Shown piece after piece: positions 12,030 through 22,650 of a stretch of 64,000 bases of DNA (its first letter is position 1; each line of letters starts with the position of its first letter). Source of the DNA: Symbiodinium natans (Eukaryota > Sar > Dinophyceae > Suessiales > Symbiodiniaceae); the NCBI GenBank assembly GCA_905221605.1, contig CAJNDS010002118.1, forward strand, positions 186,001-250,000, in the 5' to 3' direction. The translations under genes and the position numbers were made by a program. The notes beneath the pieces are model-generated. The model worked only from the letters and a program-made list of their open reading frames with translations, was not told the origin of the DNA and searched no databases.

Positions 12030-12570
12030 GGGTTTTTAGGGTTTGGGGTTTGGGGTTTAGGGTTTAGGGTTTGGGGTTTAGGGTTTAGGGTTTGGGGTTT
12101 GGGGTTTAGGGTTGAGGGTTTGGGGTTTGGGGTTTAGGGTTTGGGGTTTTAGGGTTTTGGGGGTTTGGGGTTGAGGGTTTGGGGTTTTGGGGGGTTGGGG
12201 TTTAGGGTCTAGGGTTTGGGGTTTGGGGTTTAGGGTCTAGGGTTTAGGGTTTGGGGTTTAGGGTTTTGGGGTTTTGGGGTTTGGGGTTTAGGGTTTGGGG
12301 TTTAGGGTTTAGGGTTTCGGGTTTGAAGCTTAGGGTTGAGTTGGGGGTTTGGGGGTTTGGGGTTTGGGGTTTGGGGTTTAGGGTTTGGGGGTTTGGGGGT
12401 TTGGGGTTTGGGGTTTTTGGGGTTTTTTGGGGTTTGGGGTTTGGGGTTTAGGGTTTAGGGTCTGAAGCCTAGGGTTGAGTTGGGGTTTGGGGTTTGGGGT
12501 TTGGGGTTTGGGGTTTGGGGTTTGGGGTTTAGGGTTTAGGGTTTGGGGTTTGGGGTTTAGGGTTTAGAGT
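12030..12570 (+). repeat. Array of the variant TTTGGGG mixed with TTTAGGG
   Basis: About 540 bp dominated by GGGGTTT units with interspersed GGGTTTA. A higher-order unit containing GAAG(C)(T/C)TAGGGTTGAGTTGGG recurs at about 12318 and 12460. The open frame across 12251-12451 only spells repeated GLGFRV-like peptides from this array and is not a gene. Confidence 0.85.
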
Positions 12571-13707
12571 TCAGGTTGAGAGGAAAAACTCAACTCCAAT
12601 CCCCAAACCCAAAAGCTCGAAAGCCTGAAGACCAACTATCCCGACTAAGCCCTTACTTGCCCCCTGCAAAAAAAAAAAAAACCGTAGGAAAGCCCCAGCA
12701 CCTGAACCCAAACGCCCAAAACCATGATTGAGAAACCCTGAACCCCTAAACCCCTAAACCCTCAACCCCTAAACCCTAAACCCTCAACCCCTACACCCTA
12801 CACCCTAAACCCTAAACCCTAAACCCTACGACGGTGGTTCATGAGTTGGCAAGGCTTAGGGCGCAAGTAACATAGAAAAAAAAAGGCGTCCGGTACGGAA
12901 TCTGCAGGTTGATGAGAAGCCCTAAATCGAATACAAGGGTTTAGGGTTTAGGGTTTAGGGGTTAGGATTTAGGGCTTAAGGTCTAGGGCGTAGGGTCTAC
13001 GGCTTACATTTAGGGTTTAGGGTTTAGGGTTGTTTAGGCGCAAGCTTGAACTAAAGCGCGCTTCCGTACCCTCCGGCTTCAAACACCACCGAGAACATTA
13101 CATCCAAAATATGCAGAGACATGCTAAATGTTAACATACATAACGTGCTTACCTTCTATTTACGTACATGGATTTTGGGACCACCTGCTCTCAAAACGAG
13201 CTCTCAGTGGCTCAGGGAACAAGCCCCCAAGGCCTAAACCCCAAATCTCAGATCCATAGACCCCAAGCCTTGAACCCTAAAGCCTAATAAACCCTATATC
13301 CCCAAACCCTGAGAATCCTAAACAAAACCCACTAAATCTCGAAACCCTGTAAACCCTGACCCTCAATCCCCAAACCCGAAAACCGAAAACCCTAAGTTCC
13401 CCAAATCCCCAAACCCACCTCCGAAACCCGACATCCTAGTACCCTGCCTTACTGAGATCGCTGGACACGCCGTTGACTGCCTCTCTGACTGTTGGCTTCG
13501 GGTTTAGGATTAGGGTTAAAGTTCATGAGGGTTTAGGCTTTAGGGTTTAAGGGCTTATAGGGTTTAGGGTTTGGGGTTTCAGAGCTTTTAGGGGTTGGGG
13601 CATCTAGGGTTTCGGGTTTAAACCCTAAACATCCCTAAACCCTAAACCCTAAACCCAATAAACCCTCTTTAGACAAAGGAGCTGCGGCCCGTCGCCCGGC
13701 AACCGTC

Positions 13708-13790
13708 GGGACCAAATGAACCCCAAAATTGTGGTCATATACCCTGACTAGACCCTAAACCCTAAACCCCCGTAGGGTTCATGTGGTCCC
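13708..13790. mobile_element. Foldback element family FB4, copy a, with internal telomere-like block
   Basis: The left arm GGGACCAAATGAACCCC (13708-13724) is inverted relative to GGGTTCATGTGGTCCC (13775-13790). Between them are a TGGTCATATACCCT motif and a CCCTAAA block (about 13751-13770). A longer relative at 57699-57850 shares both the arms and the internal motif in inverted form. Confidence 0.55.
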
Positions 13791-14625
13791 CCCAAGCTGA
13801 TTGCAAAATGCACCCCACGAATTCTTCTTACGACGCCTGGAAGACTTTTCTGTAGTCGAGGATTCCGCCGGACCCCCCGAAACAGTGCCATGGTTCGAGT
13901 AGCCGGGCAAACCTACACCTTGGTTCATATACCTTAGTAGGAATTATCGTAGCATAGGGTACATGACCCCCAATTTAACGTTTAGACTGACAGTGTACCA
14001 CATTAGGCCAAACATACGTTGAAGTCCCCCTAAACCCTAAACCCTAAACCCTGAAGCCGCCCAGGCGGGCCTCGATTCGGTCGAAGGGGCGCAGCGCATG
14101 CTCAGGATGTTTGGCCTCCGGTCGCAAGGCAAACGGTTTAGGGTTTAGGGTTTAGGGGTTAGGGTTTAGGGTTTAGGGTTTAGGGGTTAGGGTTTAGGGT
14201 TTAGGGTTACGACCCGCTTTCCCTACAGTATTTAACAGGGGTTTAAGGGGCTACACCTACTCAATGGGGCGGGGGGGGGGGGGTTGCTTACTACTCTAAA
14301 CTGCAGGTAAATTGGGGTCCCAGGAAAAGCCTACGAGAACCTAACTTTGCACACATTAACCAGAGCTCTAGTGCCGCTGCCTGTTAGGTGATGTTGGGAG
14401 ATCCGGAAGGTGCTGGGATAGCTCATGCACTATGAGCCACAAACACAAACACCTACGTAACACTTCCTGACACATCTGAAAAAGCAGCCTGAAGCAGTCT
14501 ACCTTCACCACCCAAACCCCCTAAAGCCCTACAACCCCAAGGCGGGGGTCTACACTTTGCTTGTCGGTGTTTTTATGGTCATAGGGTTTGTAGGGGTCCC
14601 CCCCGACAAAAAACCTCTCCGCCTT

Positions 14626-14656
<31 letters not shown>

Positions 14657-15244
14657 CTCACAGGATTTTGCGGGGGGCTTCGCTGTTTGCTTGGGGGTAG
14701 GGCGGGGGGCGGGTGGGGAGGGCCTCAGGCTTTAGGGCTTTAGGTTGTATAGGGCTTCAGGGCTTTAAGCTTTCAGGGATGAGGGCTTCGTTTTGGGCGC
14801 ATGTGAGTTTCACCCTAAACCGTGAACCGTGAACCCTCAACCCTAAACCCCAAATCTGGCGAAGCGACGTTGAAGTCTTTGACGAGCCCATCGGAGACAC
14901 TGACAATGGTCCAGCCTGGCAGGGTTTGGGCTTTGGGGGGTTGGGGGGGTTTGGGGGGGTTTGGGGTTTGGCCTTTGAGGGCTTAAAGGGGCTTAAGTGG
15001 GTCGAAGAAGGTTAAGGTAAAACGTATAGGGCAAGTGAGTTTGGGGCTTGCGTGTCTCTTAAGGTCTAGAGGGTGTAGGCGCTTGTAGGGCTTGCGCGGT
15101 TTAGGGTTTAGGGGCCTGAACCCTAAACCCTAAACCCTAAACCCTAAACCCTAAACATTTCCAGTGGCATCATCAACCCTGGGCCCCTCAGAACGGGCTC
15201 TCTCTTTGCGTGAACCATAGCTCAGGGCTTAGGGTAAAAACCTA

Positions 15245-15415
15245 GGCTTCGGCTTGAGGCTTTAGGCTTTAGGCTTGAGGCTTGAGGCTTGAGGCTTGAG
15301 GCTTGAGGCTTGAGGGCTTAGGGTTTAGGCTTTAGGCTTTAGGCTGTAGGCTTTAGGTTTTAGGCTTTAGGCTTTAGGCTTTAGGCTTTAGTCTTTAGTC
15401 TTTAGGCTTCAGGGT
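15245..15415 (+). repeat. Array of GGCTTTA / GGCTTGA 7-mers
   Basis: About 170 bp of 7-mer units that keep the telomere-like length and phase but read GGCTTTA or GGCTTGA rather than GGGTTTA. It is another privately homogenised variant array. Confidence 0.8.
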
Positions 15416-15442
15416 TTAGGGTGTAGGGACTAGGTTTGAGGG

Positions 15443-15627
15443 TTGGGATGTTCCCCCTTATAAGAAACAGTCCTTAATCGGGACTATAGTAACCCACGCT
15501 TAGAATCCCGAACAAGGACTGTTAGTATACAGGGGGAACATCCCAAGGTAAAACCCTGGACCCTAAACCGAATAAGGACTGTTAGTATACAGGGGAACAT
15601 CCCAAGGTAAAACCCTAGACCCTAAAC
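15443..15627. mobile_element. Foldback element FB1, copy c, with tandemly duplicated right arm
   Basis: The left arm (15443-15484) carries TTCCCCCTTATAAGAAACAG and TCCTTAAT. The right arm (15506-15546) carries AAGGACTGTTAGTATAC and GGGGGAACATCCC. Immediately after it, about 59 bp consisting of the right arm plus a telomere-like tail are repeated (15509-15568 and 15569-15627), so the element has one left and two right arms. Confidence 0.7.
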
Positions 15628-15926
15628 CCTAAAACCCTAAATCCTGAAGCCCTAAACCCTGAAACCCGAGCCCCTAGACCCTCAACCCCTCAAGCAGGGC
15701 TCGAATGAATCCGCCCACGCACAAAAAACACCAACCTTCTGGGACTTGGAGTGTAGGGCTTTCAGGGTTCGAGCTTTAGGGTTTAGCGGCCCTATGTTGG
15801 GTTCGTTGTGGAAAACCGGAGACCCTACATGCCTCTTATCCAAGTGGTGGGGGGAACCGCATGCGACCACGTCCGAATACGCATCGGAGTTGACGCCCAC
15901 CGCAAGAATCGCGGAATATGTGCTGA

Positions 15927-16036
15927 CCCAAAGGGTCCTAAGTACCTACGTAGTACAAAAGCAGGGCTTCTATAATAGGAAGTACTGTTATGCTTTGGGT
16001 AAGTGTCCCCCATATAGGTACTTAGGACCCTTTGGG
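15927..16036. mobile_element. Foldback element family FB2, copy a
   Basis: A perfect 22-bp terminal inverted repeat: 15927-15948 (starting CCCAAAGGGTCCTAAGTACC) against 16015-16036 (ending TTAGGACCCTTTGGG). The interior of about 66 bp has a TAGGAAGTACT motif that recurs in other FB2 copies (about 43650, 43951, 45963 and 51577). Confidence 0.75.
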
Positions 16037-17694
16037 CAAGTCCCTGAACCCGAAACCCTGGTCCCGTAAGGATGACCCCCTCCCGAGCCCTCAAACATAG
16101 GGACGGCGCCCCGCTGCAGGCTGTCCGGGGAGACTTGGACGACAGCCGTGCTTCACGCGGTTTAGGGTTTAGGGTTTAGGGTACCAGAACTGAGGACCTG
16201 TGATCAGAAATTTCGAACTTTTGGCTCGTCCGCGAGCAACACCGTCTTGAAGACAGGGTAGAGGAAGAAATGCAAGAAGCTTGAAGCGCGGCACGAATGG
16301 GATACGTTGTAGGGCTTAGGATCTACAATCATTGATCAGGCGCCACATCAACTTTCAACGCGGTCATGGCGTCCAACGTGCTGCAAAATTGGGTGTTCAG
16401 GGTCTATTGGGGCTTTGGGGCTTAGGTTCGTTTCAGGCTCAGGGTTTAGGGTTGAATTAAATCGGGTAGGTAGGAGTTTACAATGGTGCCTAAGGTGTAA
16501 TTGGCGGCTTTACGTACTTGCAGGTACTGCAAAATCCAGGCCCAGGCCCTCAACTCAAGTTGTGGTTTAGGGCTTAGGGGTGAATACCCTAGCCCAACAA
16601 AAGGTTAACCGTTTATATACAGTGGGATTCTATTTCACCAGCAAGGTTAAAAGGTTAACTACCCAGCCCCTAAGAAAGAAGTTCCAACAAACCTATGAAT
16701 CATTGCAATGCGCAATCGCTTCGAACACAGCCTTTAAGGTCCGGAACCCCCTAAGCCCTCAAAAGGGTGTAGGGTTTGGGGTTGAGAGACTAGGGTTCGT
16801 ATGACCTTGAGGGAATTATAGGTTTATAGGGTATGCGACCTAATTTAGGCTTCGTCCTCAGGGAATTGCAACCTCTGCACCCCCCTCCGCCCCCCCCCCC
16901 GCCAACAGAACAGAAAGTGCATGCATAAGTAGCATGTCTTTCTGTATATCGAAGCAAGAAATCAAGAGGTGTAAATGAACGGGACAGAAGGCCACAAGAT
17001 ACAACCTAAACTCGCCACCTGAACCAGAAACCCGGATCTGAACCCTAAACTACTTTCTGCCGAAGAACCCCCCAAAAACAAAATTTTTAAAATCCCTCCA
17101 TTACTCTTATAAGGATAAATTTGGGTGGGAGGGGTTCTTAAACAAATATATGGTACACCCGGAAGGCCTAAACCCTAAACCCCTAAACCCCTAAACCCGT
17201 AAACCCCTAAACCCCTAAACCCGTAAACCCGTAAACCCCTAAACCCCTAAACCCCTAAACCCTAAACCCTAAACCTTAAACCCTAAACTCAAAGCCCCAA
17301 ACCCTAAATCCTTGTGCCCTGAACCCGAGCGCCCCAGGCACCAGCCGTCCAGCCTTTGACGTCGATCCCGTCCAACTCAAGCCCTGGTCATTCTACCCTA
17401 CAAGTGGGGTTTAGGGTTTACCTGGACCCCAAAACACATACCGAAAACTAGGCGGGTATGCTTTTCTAAGCGGAGACCAAAAACCAGAAAACACCCAAAA
17501 ACCTCACAAACCTGAATTACAGGGATTTGGCTATTTACATTCGGGTTTGGGAAGTTACCTGTTGTTGAGGGGTATACGGGGAATGCAAGGACTTTATTTG
17601 GGGGCATAAAGGGCCTGAGGTGGAAGGGCCAGGCATTGGGCGGGGCTGCTCTTTCTCGACTTCGTTCACGCTGCTGCGCCGGGGGGTCCGAGGC

Positions 17695-19575
17695 TCAGCT
17701 TGTCCACTGAACCATTGCCCCTGCGAGCCATCTCTGCAAGACTTTTGTCTCGCATGTCATGGCTGACACCCTGCGCGACAGCAACGCAGTGCGTCCTATA
17801 AAGTCTTCTGCTGCCGAGCAAGAAACTGAAAGTGGATTCAGGCCTGCCACTCTTTTGAGTCTGGCAGCTTCCAACTCCAAAATCACATGGTGGAGGAAGT
17901 GAATCTTTGGCCTATACGTAAAGAGCGGCCTGCTTGCCGCCAAGGCAAGCTCAGCTAGCTTGCTGTAGGTCTTGAGAAACAGCATGCCCGAGGAAACGAT
18001 AGGCTTGGCATCATCTGGCTCCTGACATGAGAAAGGTACACCGCGAAGCAACGTAGGTTACTGCATGTTTCTGCCCGAAAAATTGCAAAACAACAGCTTG
18101 GTTGGGCCCTTACTAACTGTTTATGTGCGAGGCTTTCCGAGCAGCCAAGAGTCGATCCACAAGTCAGCTTTGTAAAGGCGCTGCATGAAGTCACTGATTG
18201 ATTCCGCTGCTTGTCGTATGTAGAAGAGGGTCTTGTCCGCATCTCGGGCACATAGCTCGGGGTGCAACTCGCACATATACAGCAGAAACTGCACGATTCG
18301 AGGTGTGTCAGCAGCTTTGGACCAAGTGCCGCTAGGATAGACTTTGGTAGCATCCGGGTAGGTCAGCTTATCTCGGGTGAATGCAACCAAATGCATCGGC
18401 ACTCGATGCATCTTCCTCCAAAGTGTAAAAACCTCGTTCAACATGTCCAACTGCTTGTCGACACTGTTGCCATCCCTGCCTTTGAAGAAGAACGGCAGCA
18501 TATAGATAAGGGCAGAAGCACAATAGTCCTGGCCAACTCCATGAAGGTATATGTGGAACAGGTCTGCAAAGTAGAACTTGCCGGGGTTGTTCAAATAGCC
18601 AAGGGACGCCGGAAGCATTCCACCCTCTTTGCCCTCATCCCAAGGTGGCTCCTGGAACAGGGGCATCTGTCGCAGCCACGCTGGGGACTTGGAGTGGACC
18701 TCCTCGAACGGGACGTTTGGGTGACCGGCTGGACATAACCAACAACACATCCCATTGCTCTTTGTGGTTTTTGCCGGGTTGTAGGGTCGCTTTCTGGCAG
18801 TTGTAAACCATCTTGTCAAGCAACCGGCACGGGCTTGCATCTTTAGGTCCCCCTTCAAACCAAGCAGCACCAAACGAAGCACTCTTCCATTGTAAGCTAT
18901 GCCTTCATCAAAGCACTCCCTCAGATCCTCCGCAAAAACGTTCAGCAGACTCTGGAAAGCATCTTCGTTGTTTTTGTGCCAGGCGGAAGGCATGGCCGCG
19001 TAGAGGTAGTGTGTCGTGTAGCTATGACCCAGCAGGGCAAGATGGAACTTGTTGGCCTTCTTGCGGAAGCTACGTACACTTGGGTCCTTAGAGCATCGCT
19101 TGCCACATCCAGTGCCCAGCATTGGTCCCCAATTAAAAATCATAAACTCGCTTTTCTTGTAGCCTCTTCCTCCATCTATGTGTGCGAGTATCGGGACGCA
19201 GTCTTCCAATGGTATTTCCTCGTGTTGAGGGGCAAACAACTCGAAGTCGGGGTGGACGTTCCTGTAGTTTTCCCAGAAATTCAATAGCAGGAGACGGCTG
19301 GAAGCAAGAGTCTTGCCTCCGAGGAGCTTGTTCAAGTGACCAGCTTCTTGCATATGTTTGAAAACATCAAGCGGCCTCAATCTAGGGAAGCCTTCAATGC
19401 ACGGCTTGCCCACCACTTTCTGGATTGGAATAGGCAAGGAGAGGTTGTGCTTGCTAAGCAGCGAATGCAGCTTCTCCTCCGCGTTGTGTGACCGAAGTTT
19501 CGAAACCTCATGAAGAAACTCATCCTCCGAGGCTGCGAAGCCATCTGCTCGAAGTGCTTGGGCGAGGCCCACCAT
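17695..19575 (-). CDS. DDE-transposase-like dispersed dinoflagellate protein (inference)
   Basis: This is the longest open exon in the window, about 480 codons from ATG 19575, followed by a second exon of about 109 codons (about 18021-17695, stop TGA). The exon opens after an acceptor-like TTCCACTCAG about 15 nt before the ATG, which could be an intron or spliced-leader acceptor. Visible motifs from the ATG: HIDGG (D about 134), GLKGD (D about 243), CWLC followed by H (about 278-285), ADLFH (D338, H341) and GVGQD (D350). The second exon has RPKIHFLHH, NPLSVSC and EDFIGRTALLSRRVS. The order Asp, Asp, Cys-x2-Cys, Asp-x-x-His resembles CACTA/Plavaka-type DDE transposases, but that is my inference. 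I also recall this family as very abundant in Symbiodiniaceae. The intron boundary is unresolved: an in-frame TAA follows KPRT before the best GTAAGG donor, so the gene may use a GC/GA donor upstream or may be broken. Confidence 0.65.
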
Positions 19576-19782
19576 CTTGGAGCAGGGCACCTGAGTGGAA
19601 GGAAATTGCTTGGGGCCAGGAGTATGTTGTTCGAGACAGGCGCGGGGTTGGGTTTTGGGAGTGTATAGGGTTTGGGTTTCGGGGTTTTAGGATTTATAGG
19701 GTTTATAGAGAGTGTATGGGGTTTCTTCAAAACCCCCTGGCTCCCCTTTCAAAACCTCTACGGGTTAGCGGGGGGGTGGGCC

Positions 19783-20045
19783 CTAAACCCTAAACCCTAA
19801 ACCCTAAACCCTAAACCCTAAACCCTAAACCCTATAAACCCTATAAACCCTATAAACCCTATAAACCCTATAAACCCTAAACTGAAACCCTAAACCCTAA
19901 ACCCTAAACCCTAAACCCTAAACCCTAAACCCTAAACCCTAAACCCTAAACCCTAAACCCTAAACCCTAAACCCTAAACCCTAAACCCTAAAAACCCTAA
20001 ACCCGAAACCCTATACCCTATAAACCCTAAACCCTATAAACCCTA
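19783..20045 (-). repeat. Telomere-like array, CCCTAAA with CCCTATAAA members
   Basis: About 260 bp of CCCTAAA units interrupted near 19830-19870 and 20010-20045 by the 9-mer CCCTATAAA. It lies between the transposase-like gene and the GIY-YIG-like gene, and marks the change from 7-mer to 9-mer units at the edge of the island. Confidence 0.85.
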
Positions 20046-20344
20046 AGGGGGGGTCGGAAACCTGAAGCAGCAAGCCGGACGGGCTGTTTGTGTGAAGAAA
20101 CCATAAGAACCCAACCTCCCCCCCTCCCAGATACCAAACACCTTCGAGGACTTGACTGGGGGGCGTTTAACATTAGGGGGGAACGATCATATAGGGATAT
20201 ATGTATGCATATTTATATATATATATATATGGGGGTTTAAAGGGTTTATAGTGGGTTACATAGGGTTTGTAGGGCTTCTACATTTAGTGTTTCTGGTGTT
20301 GGCACTGTTGTGTGAACATTTTCGCCGCCCCACGGCAAGACTTG

Positions 20345-21493
20345 TCATCGTCTTGTGGCCGGTCGCATAAGCGACTTGAACACAAAATATGTGAAGTACG
20401 GCGGGTCGTAAACTTGCCGTCCCTCACCCCCAGGGTTGACATTGCGGTTTCCAGCAGTGTCCCGAAACTCAGATATCAGAACAGCTTCCATCAGAGAGGC
20501 CTCGTCCCAAGTAGAACCAGCAAACAGAACATACATGCCCTGAAACCGGTCTGCGCTGTGGTAGTAACCCGGGGATGGAGAGGCAACGGAGGGCTTCTTG
20601 TAGAAGCGAAACAGTGGATTGCCACTCAACCCAATCTTATGAACAGTGGGCCCCGTGTCCAAGACCCCACGAACTACACTCTTGGCCCATTGCAGAGCTT
20701 TGCCCGCGTTCGCCAGAGGTGGCGGCAATCGAAGCTTGACTCGCAGATCAGCAGCAAGGCCTTCCCGGAGCAGGTAGGCTAGTCGAGGAAGGGCTCGGAC
20801 TGGAGCTTTGAAGAGCTGAATGTGCTGGCTGCCTGAGAGTGTTGCGGCTCGATTTCGAAAGATTAACTGGGTCTTGCGTTGGCATGAGTCGATGCAGCTG
20901 TCTACAATTTCTCAATCCTGAAGCCTCAACCCATCAAGCCCTGGCACGAGAAACCCTACTATAGACACCCCAAATTAAGCCCTATATATATACGTAACAA
21001 AAAATAAAAAAGCCCTACAAACTCTATGAACCCTGTATACAAGCGAACCCTCCAAAAGCCTCTAAGCCCTATAAACTCTATAAACCCTCCCTCAGGAACC
21101 TATGAACACCTTTGCGTCCGCGCAACAGATAATTTCGCATTCCTCTTGTTGAGTATCAGTGGCTTCCACATCAAAGAGGTCGTCACCGGCTCCTGAGCGT
21201 TTTAGGATTTATAGGGTTATCTAGGGTTTATAGGGTTTATATAGGGTTTATATAGGGTTTGTCACAAACTAGGGGCGAACATAATGCCTGTTGTCGATCC
21301 CCCTACACCGACTACTCTGCCTGTCCTACTGGTTATTTAAAATCGATCAAAACCATATAGAAATCATCACATAAGTTGTGGCCCTGTGTCCTTCAGCTGA
21401 TAGCAGCATCGGCTCACATGGCGAGCAATGCCTACGAGTGCCATCCTGGCTAAATCCAAGAAGTTCCTCTAGCCAGGCCTCAGCCTCTCCCAT
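20345..21493 (-). CDS. Protein with GIY-YIG (T5orf172/MUG113)-like domain
   Basis: At least three exons. Exon 1 probably starts at ATG 21493 (MGEAEAWLEELLGFSQDG). Exon 2 (about 21189-21110) encodes GDDLFDVEATDTQQEECEII and ends AAG before GTGTTC. Exon 3 (about 20815 to stop 20347-20345) encodes RALPRLAYLLREGLAADLR, then a domain with VHKIGLSGNPLFRF, LMEAVLISEF and NPGGEG, ending FTYFVFKSL. A lysine-ile-gly strand followed by a conserved Arg and a later Glu recalls the T5orf172/MUG113 branch of GIY-YIG nucleases. That assignment is inference, and I also recall the domain as repeated in dinoflagellate proteins. Exact exon-1 and exon-2 junctions are ambiguous (several GT donors). The intron between them contains TTTATAGGG repeats (about 21205-21260). 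Its neighbours on both sides read in the same direction. Confidence 0.55.
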
Positions 21494-21714
21494 TCCCAGT
21501 TTTTTTTTTCAAAAATGAAGGAAGCTTGAGGCAGCAGCAAGATATGAAGAAGCACGCTTGATTAAAGGACCCATTCACGCAGCCACAAACTCCCTATGAG
21601 GCTGGCACTCCAGATCCAACAGCATTTGCCAGGAACTTGGCTGTGTGTCCGGGTTCTTTGACTGGACCTGGCAGACATGATTGAGAGATCGAGGGGTTGC
21701 TTTGTGCGGTCCCT

Positions 21715-21915
21715 AAACCCTAAACCCTAAACCCTATAAACCCTATAAACCCTCTAAACCTTATAACACTACAAACCCTTTAAACCCTGCAAACCTTAGG
21801 ACCTAGGAACCCTATAAACCCTATGAACCCTAGGAACCCTAAGCCCTGTAAACCCTATCAACCCTAGAAACCCAAAAACCCTATAAACCCTATAAACCCA
21901 AAACCGAAACCGTCT
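21715..21915 (-). repeat. CCCTATAAA-type array in intergenic gap
   Basis: Telomere-like block of the 9-mer type with CCCTAGGAA and CCCTGTAAA variants, lying between the GIY-YIG-like gene and the WRxxF gene. The bases just downstream (about 21920-22180) show no clear exon. Confidence 0.8.
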
Positions 21916-22184
21916 AATTAAGGGGGATTGGACTCTTTGGGTCTGCCCGGTGTAGAAGAGGAACAAGTGTCAAACCTGCATTCAATTTTGCACCCCGGAG
22001 CAGTGTAGCGTCGATAAAGCAGCTAGGAAACACTTTGCTGGTAAGCCAGCATCAAAGATTAACTTCCTGTTCGCACGCAGCACTCCCGAGTCTACTTGAG
22101 ACGCAGGTTGCTAGCCACATGACAATGCACAGGACTACCCAGGTTAAGTCACAAAAGGTGACATGTACCCCGTTCGGCTTCCAT

Positions 22185-22227
22185 CTACTCCTCGTCCTTC
22201 TTCACCTTGGGCTTGCGAAGGGTTGGC
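22185..22227 (-). CDS. Possible terminal exon ending KPKVKKDEE-stop
   Basis: After an acceptor-like CTGCCGAG the minus strand reads PTLRKPKVKKDEE then TAG. A lysine-rich acidic tail like this looks coding, and the segment is preceded by a telomere-like block (22240-22370) as in neighbouring introns. It could be an alternative last exon of the gene that otherwise stops at 22651. Very short, so weak. Confidence 0.2.
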
Positions 22228-22650
22228 CTCGGCAGGAAGGGGTTTAGGGTTTAGGGCTAGGGTTTAGGGTTTATAGGGTTTAGGGTCTATAGGGCCTAGG
22301 GTTTAGGGTTTAGGGTTTAGGGTTTGGGGTTTGGGGCTTGGGTTTAGGGCTTGGGGCTTAGGGTTTAGGTCTTCCGGGCTTAGGTCTCGAACATGCCACA
22401 GCTGCACGCAGAGCACAACTTCGGAAGTGTGAATTGCATGTTTTCTTGTCAGACATGCCGAGGAAGCGGCCGGGTGCTGCGCTCCAGCCCGGTCCACATC
22501 TCGCACCTTGGTTGTTGAATTTCAAGTTTCTGTACTTTCAATAACATTGAAAGGGTCGGTTGACACATGTTGGACAGTGATAGGCTCAACTTTAAGATCC
22601 CGGCAGCTTCTTGCTGTCGGTCAGCATATCCAGAATTTGGTTCTTGTGCC

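Larger units (their letters stand above)
10800..17640. repeat. Telomere-like repeat desert up to the gene island
   Basis: Apart from the listed arrays and foldback elements, this stretch holds short telomere-like blocks, a (CT)n tract at about 14634-14655, poly-G near 14268-14283, CCCCTAAA/CCCGTAAA variants at 17168-17265, and unique spacers (for example 13070-13240, 16190-16400, 16580-16740). Open frames at 15682-16094 run through foldback copy FB2a and its flanks and look fortuitous. Confidence 0.8.

Noticed and set aside
12251-12451. Open frame spelling repeated GLGFRV-like peptide as a repetitive protein
   Set aside because: It is a direct translation of GGGGTTT/GGGTTTA units in a homogenised array. 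All frames of such an array stay open.
15682-16094. Overlapping frames of 72-107 codons on both strands
   Set aside because: They run across foldback element FB2a and neighbouring telomere-like units. Inverted arms make both strands open by symmetry.
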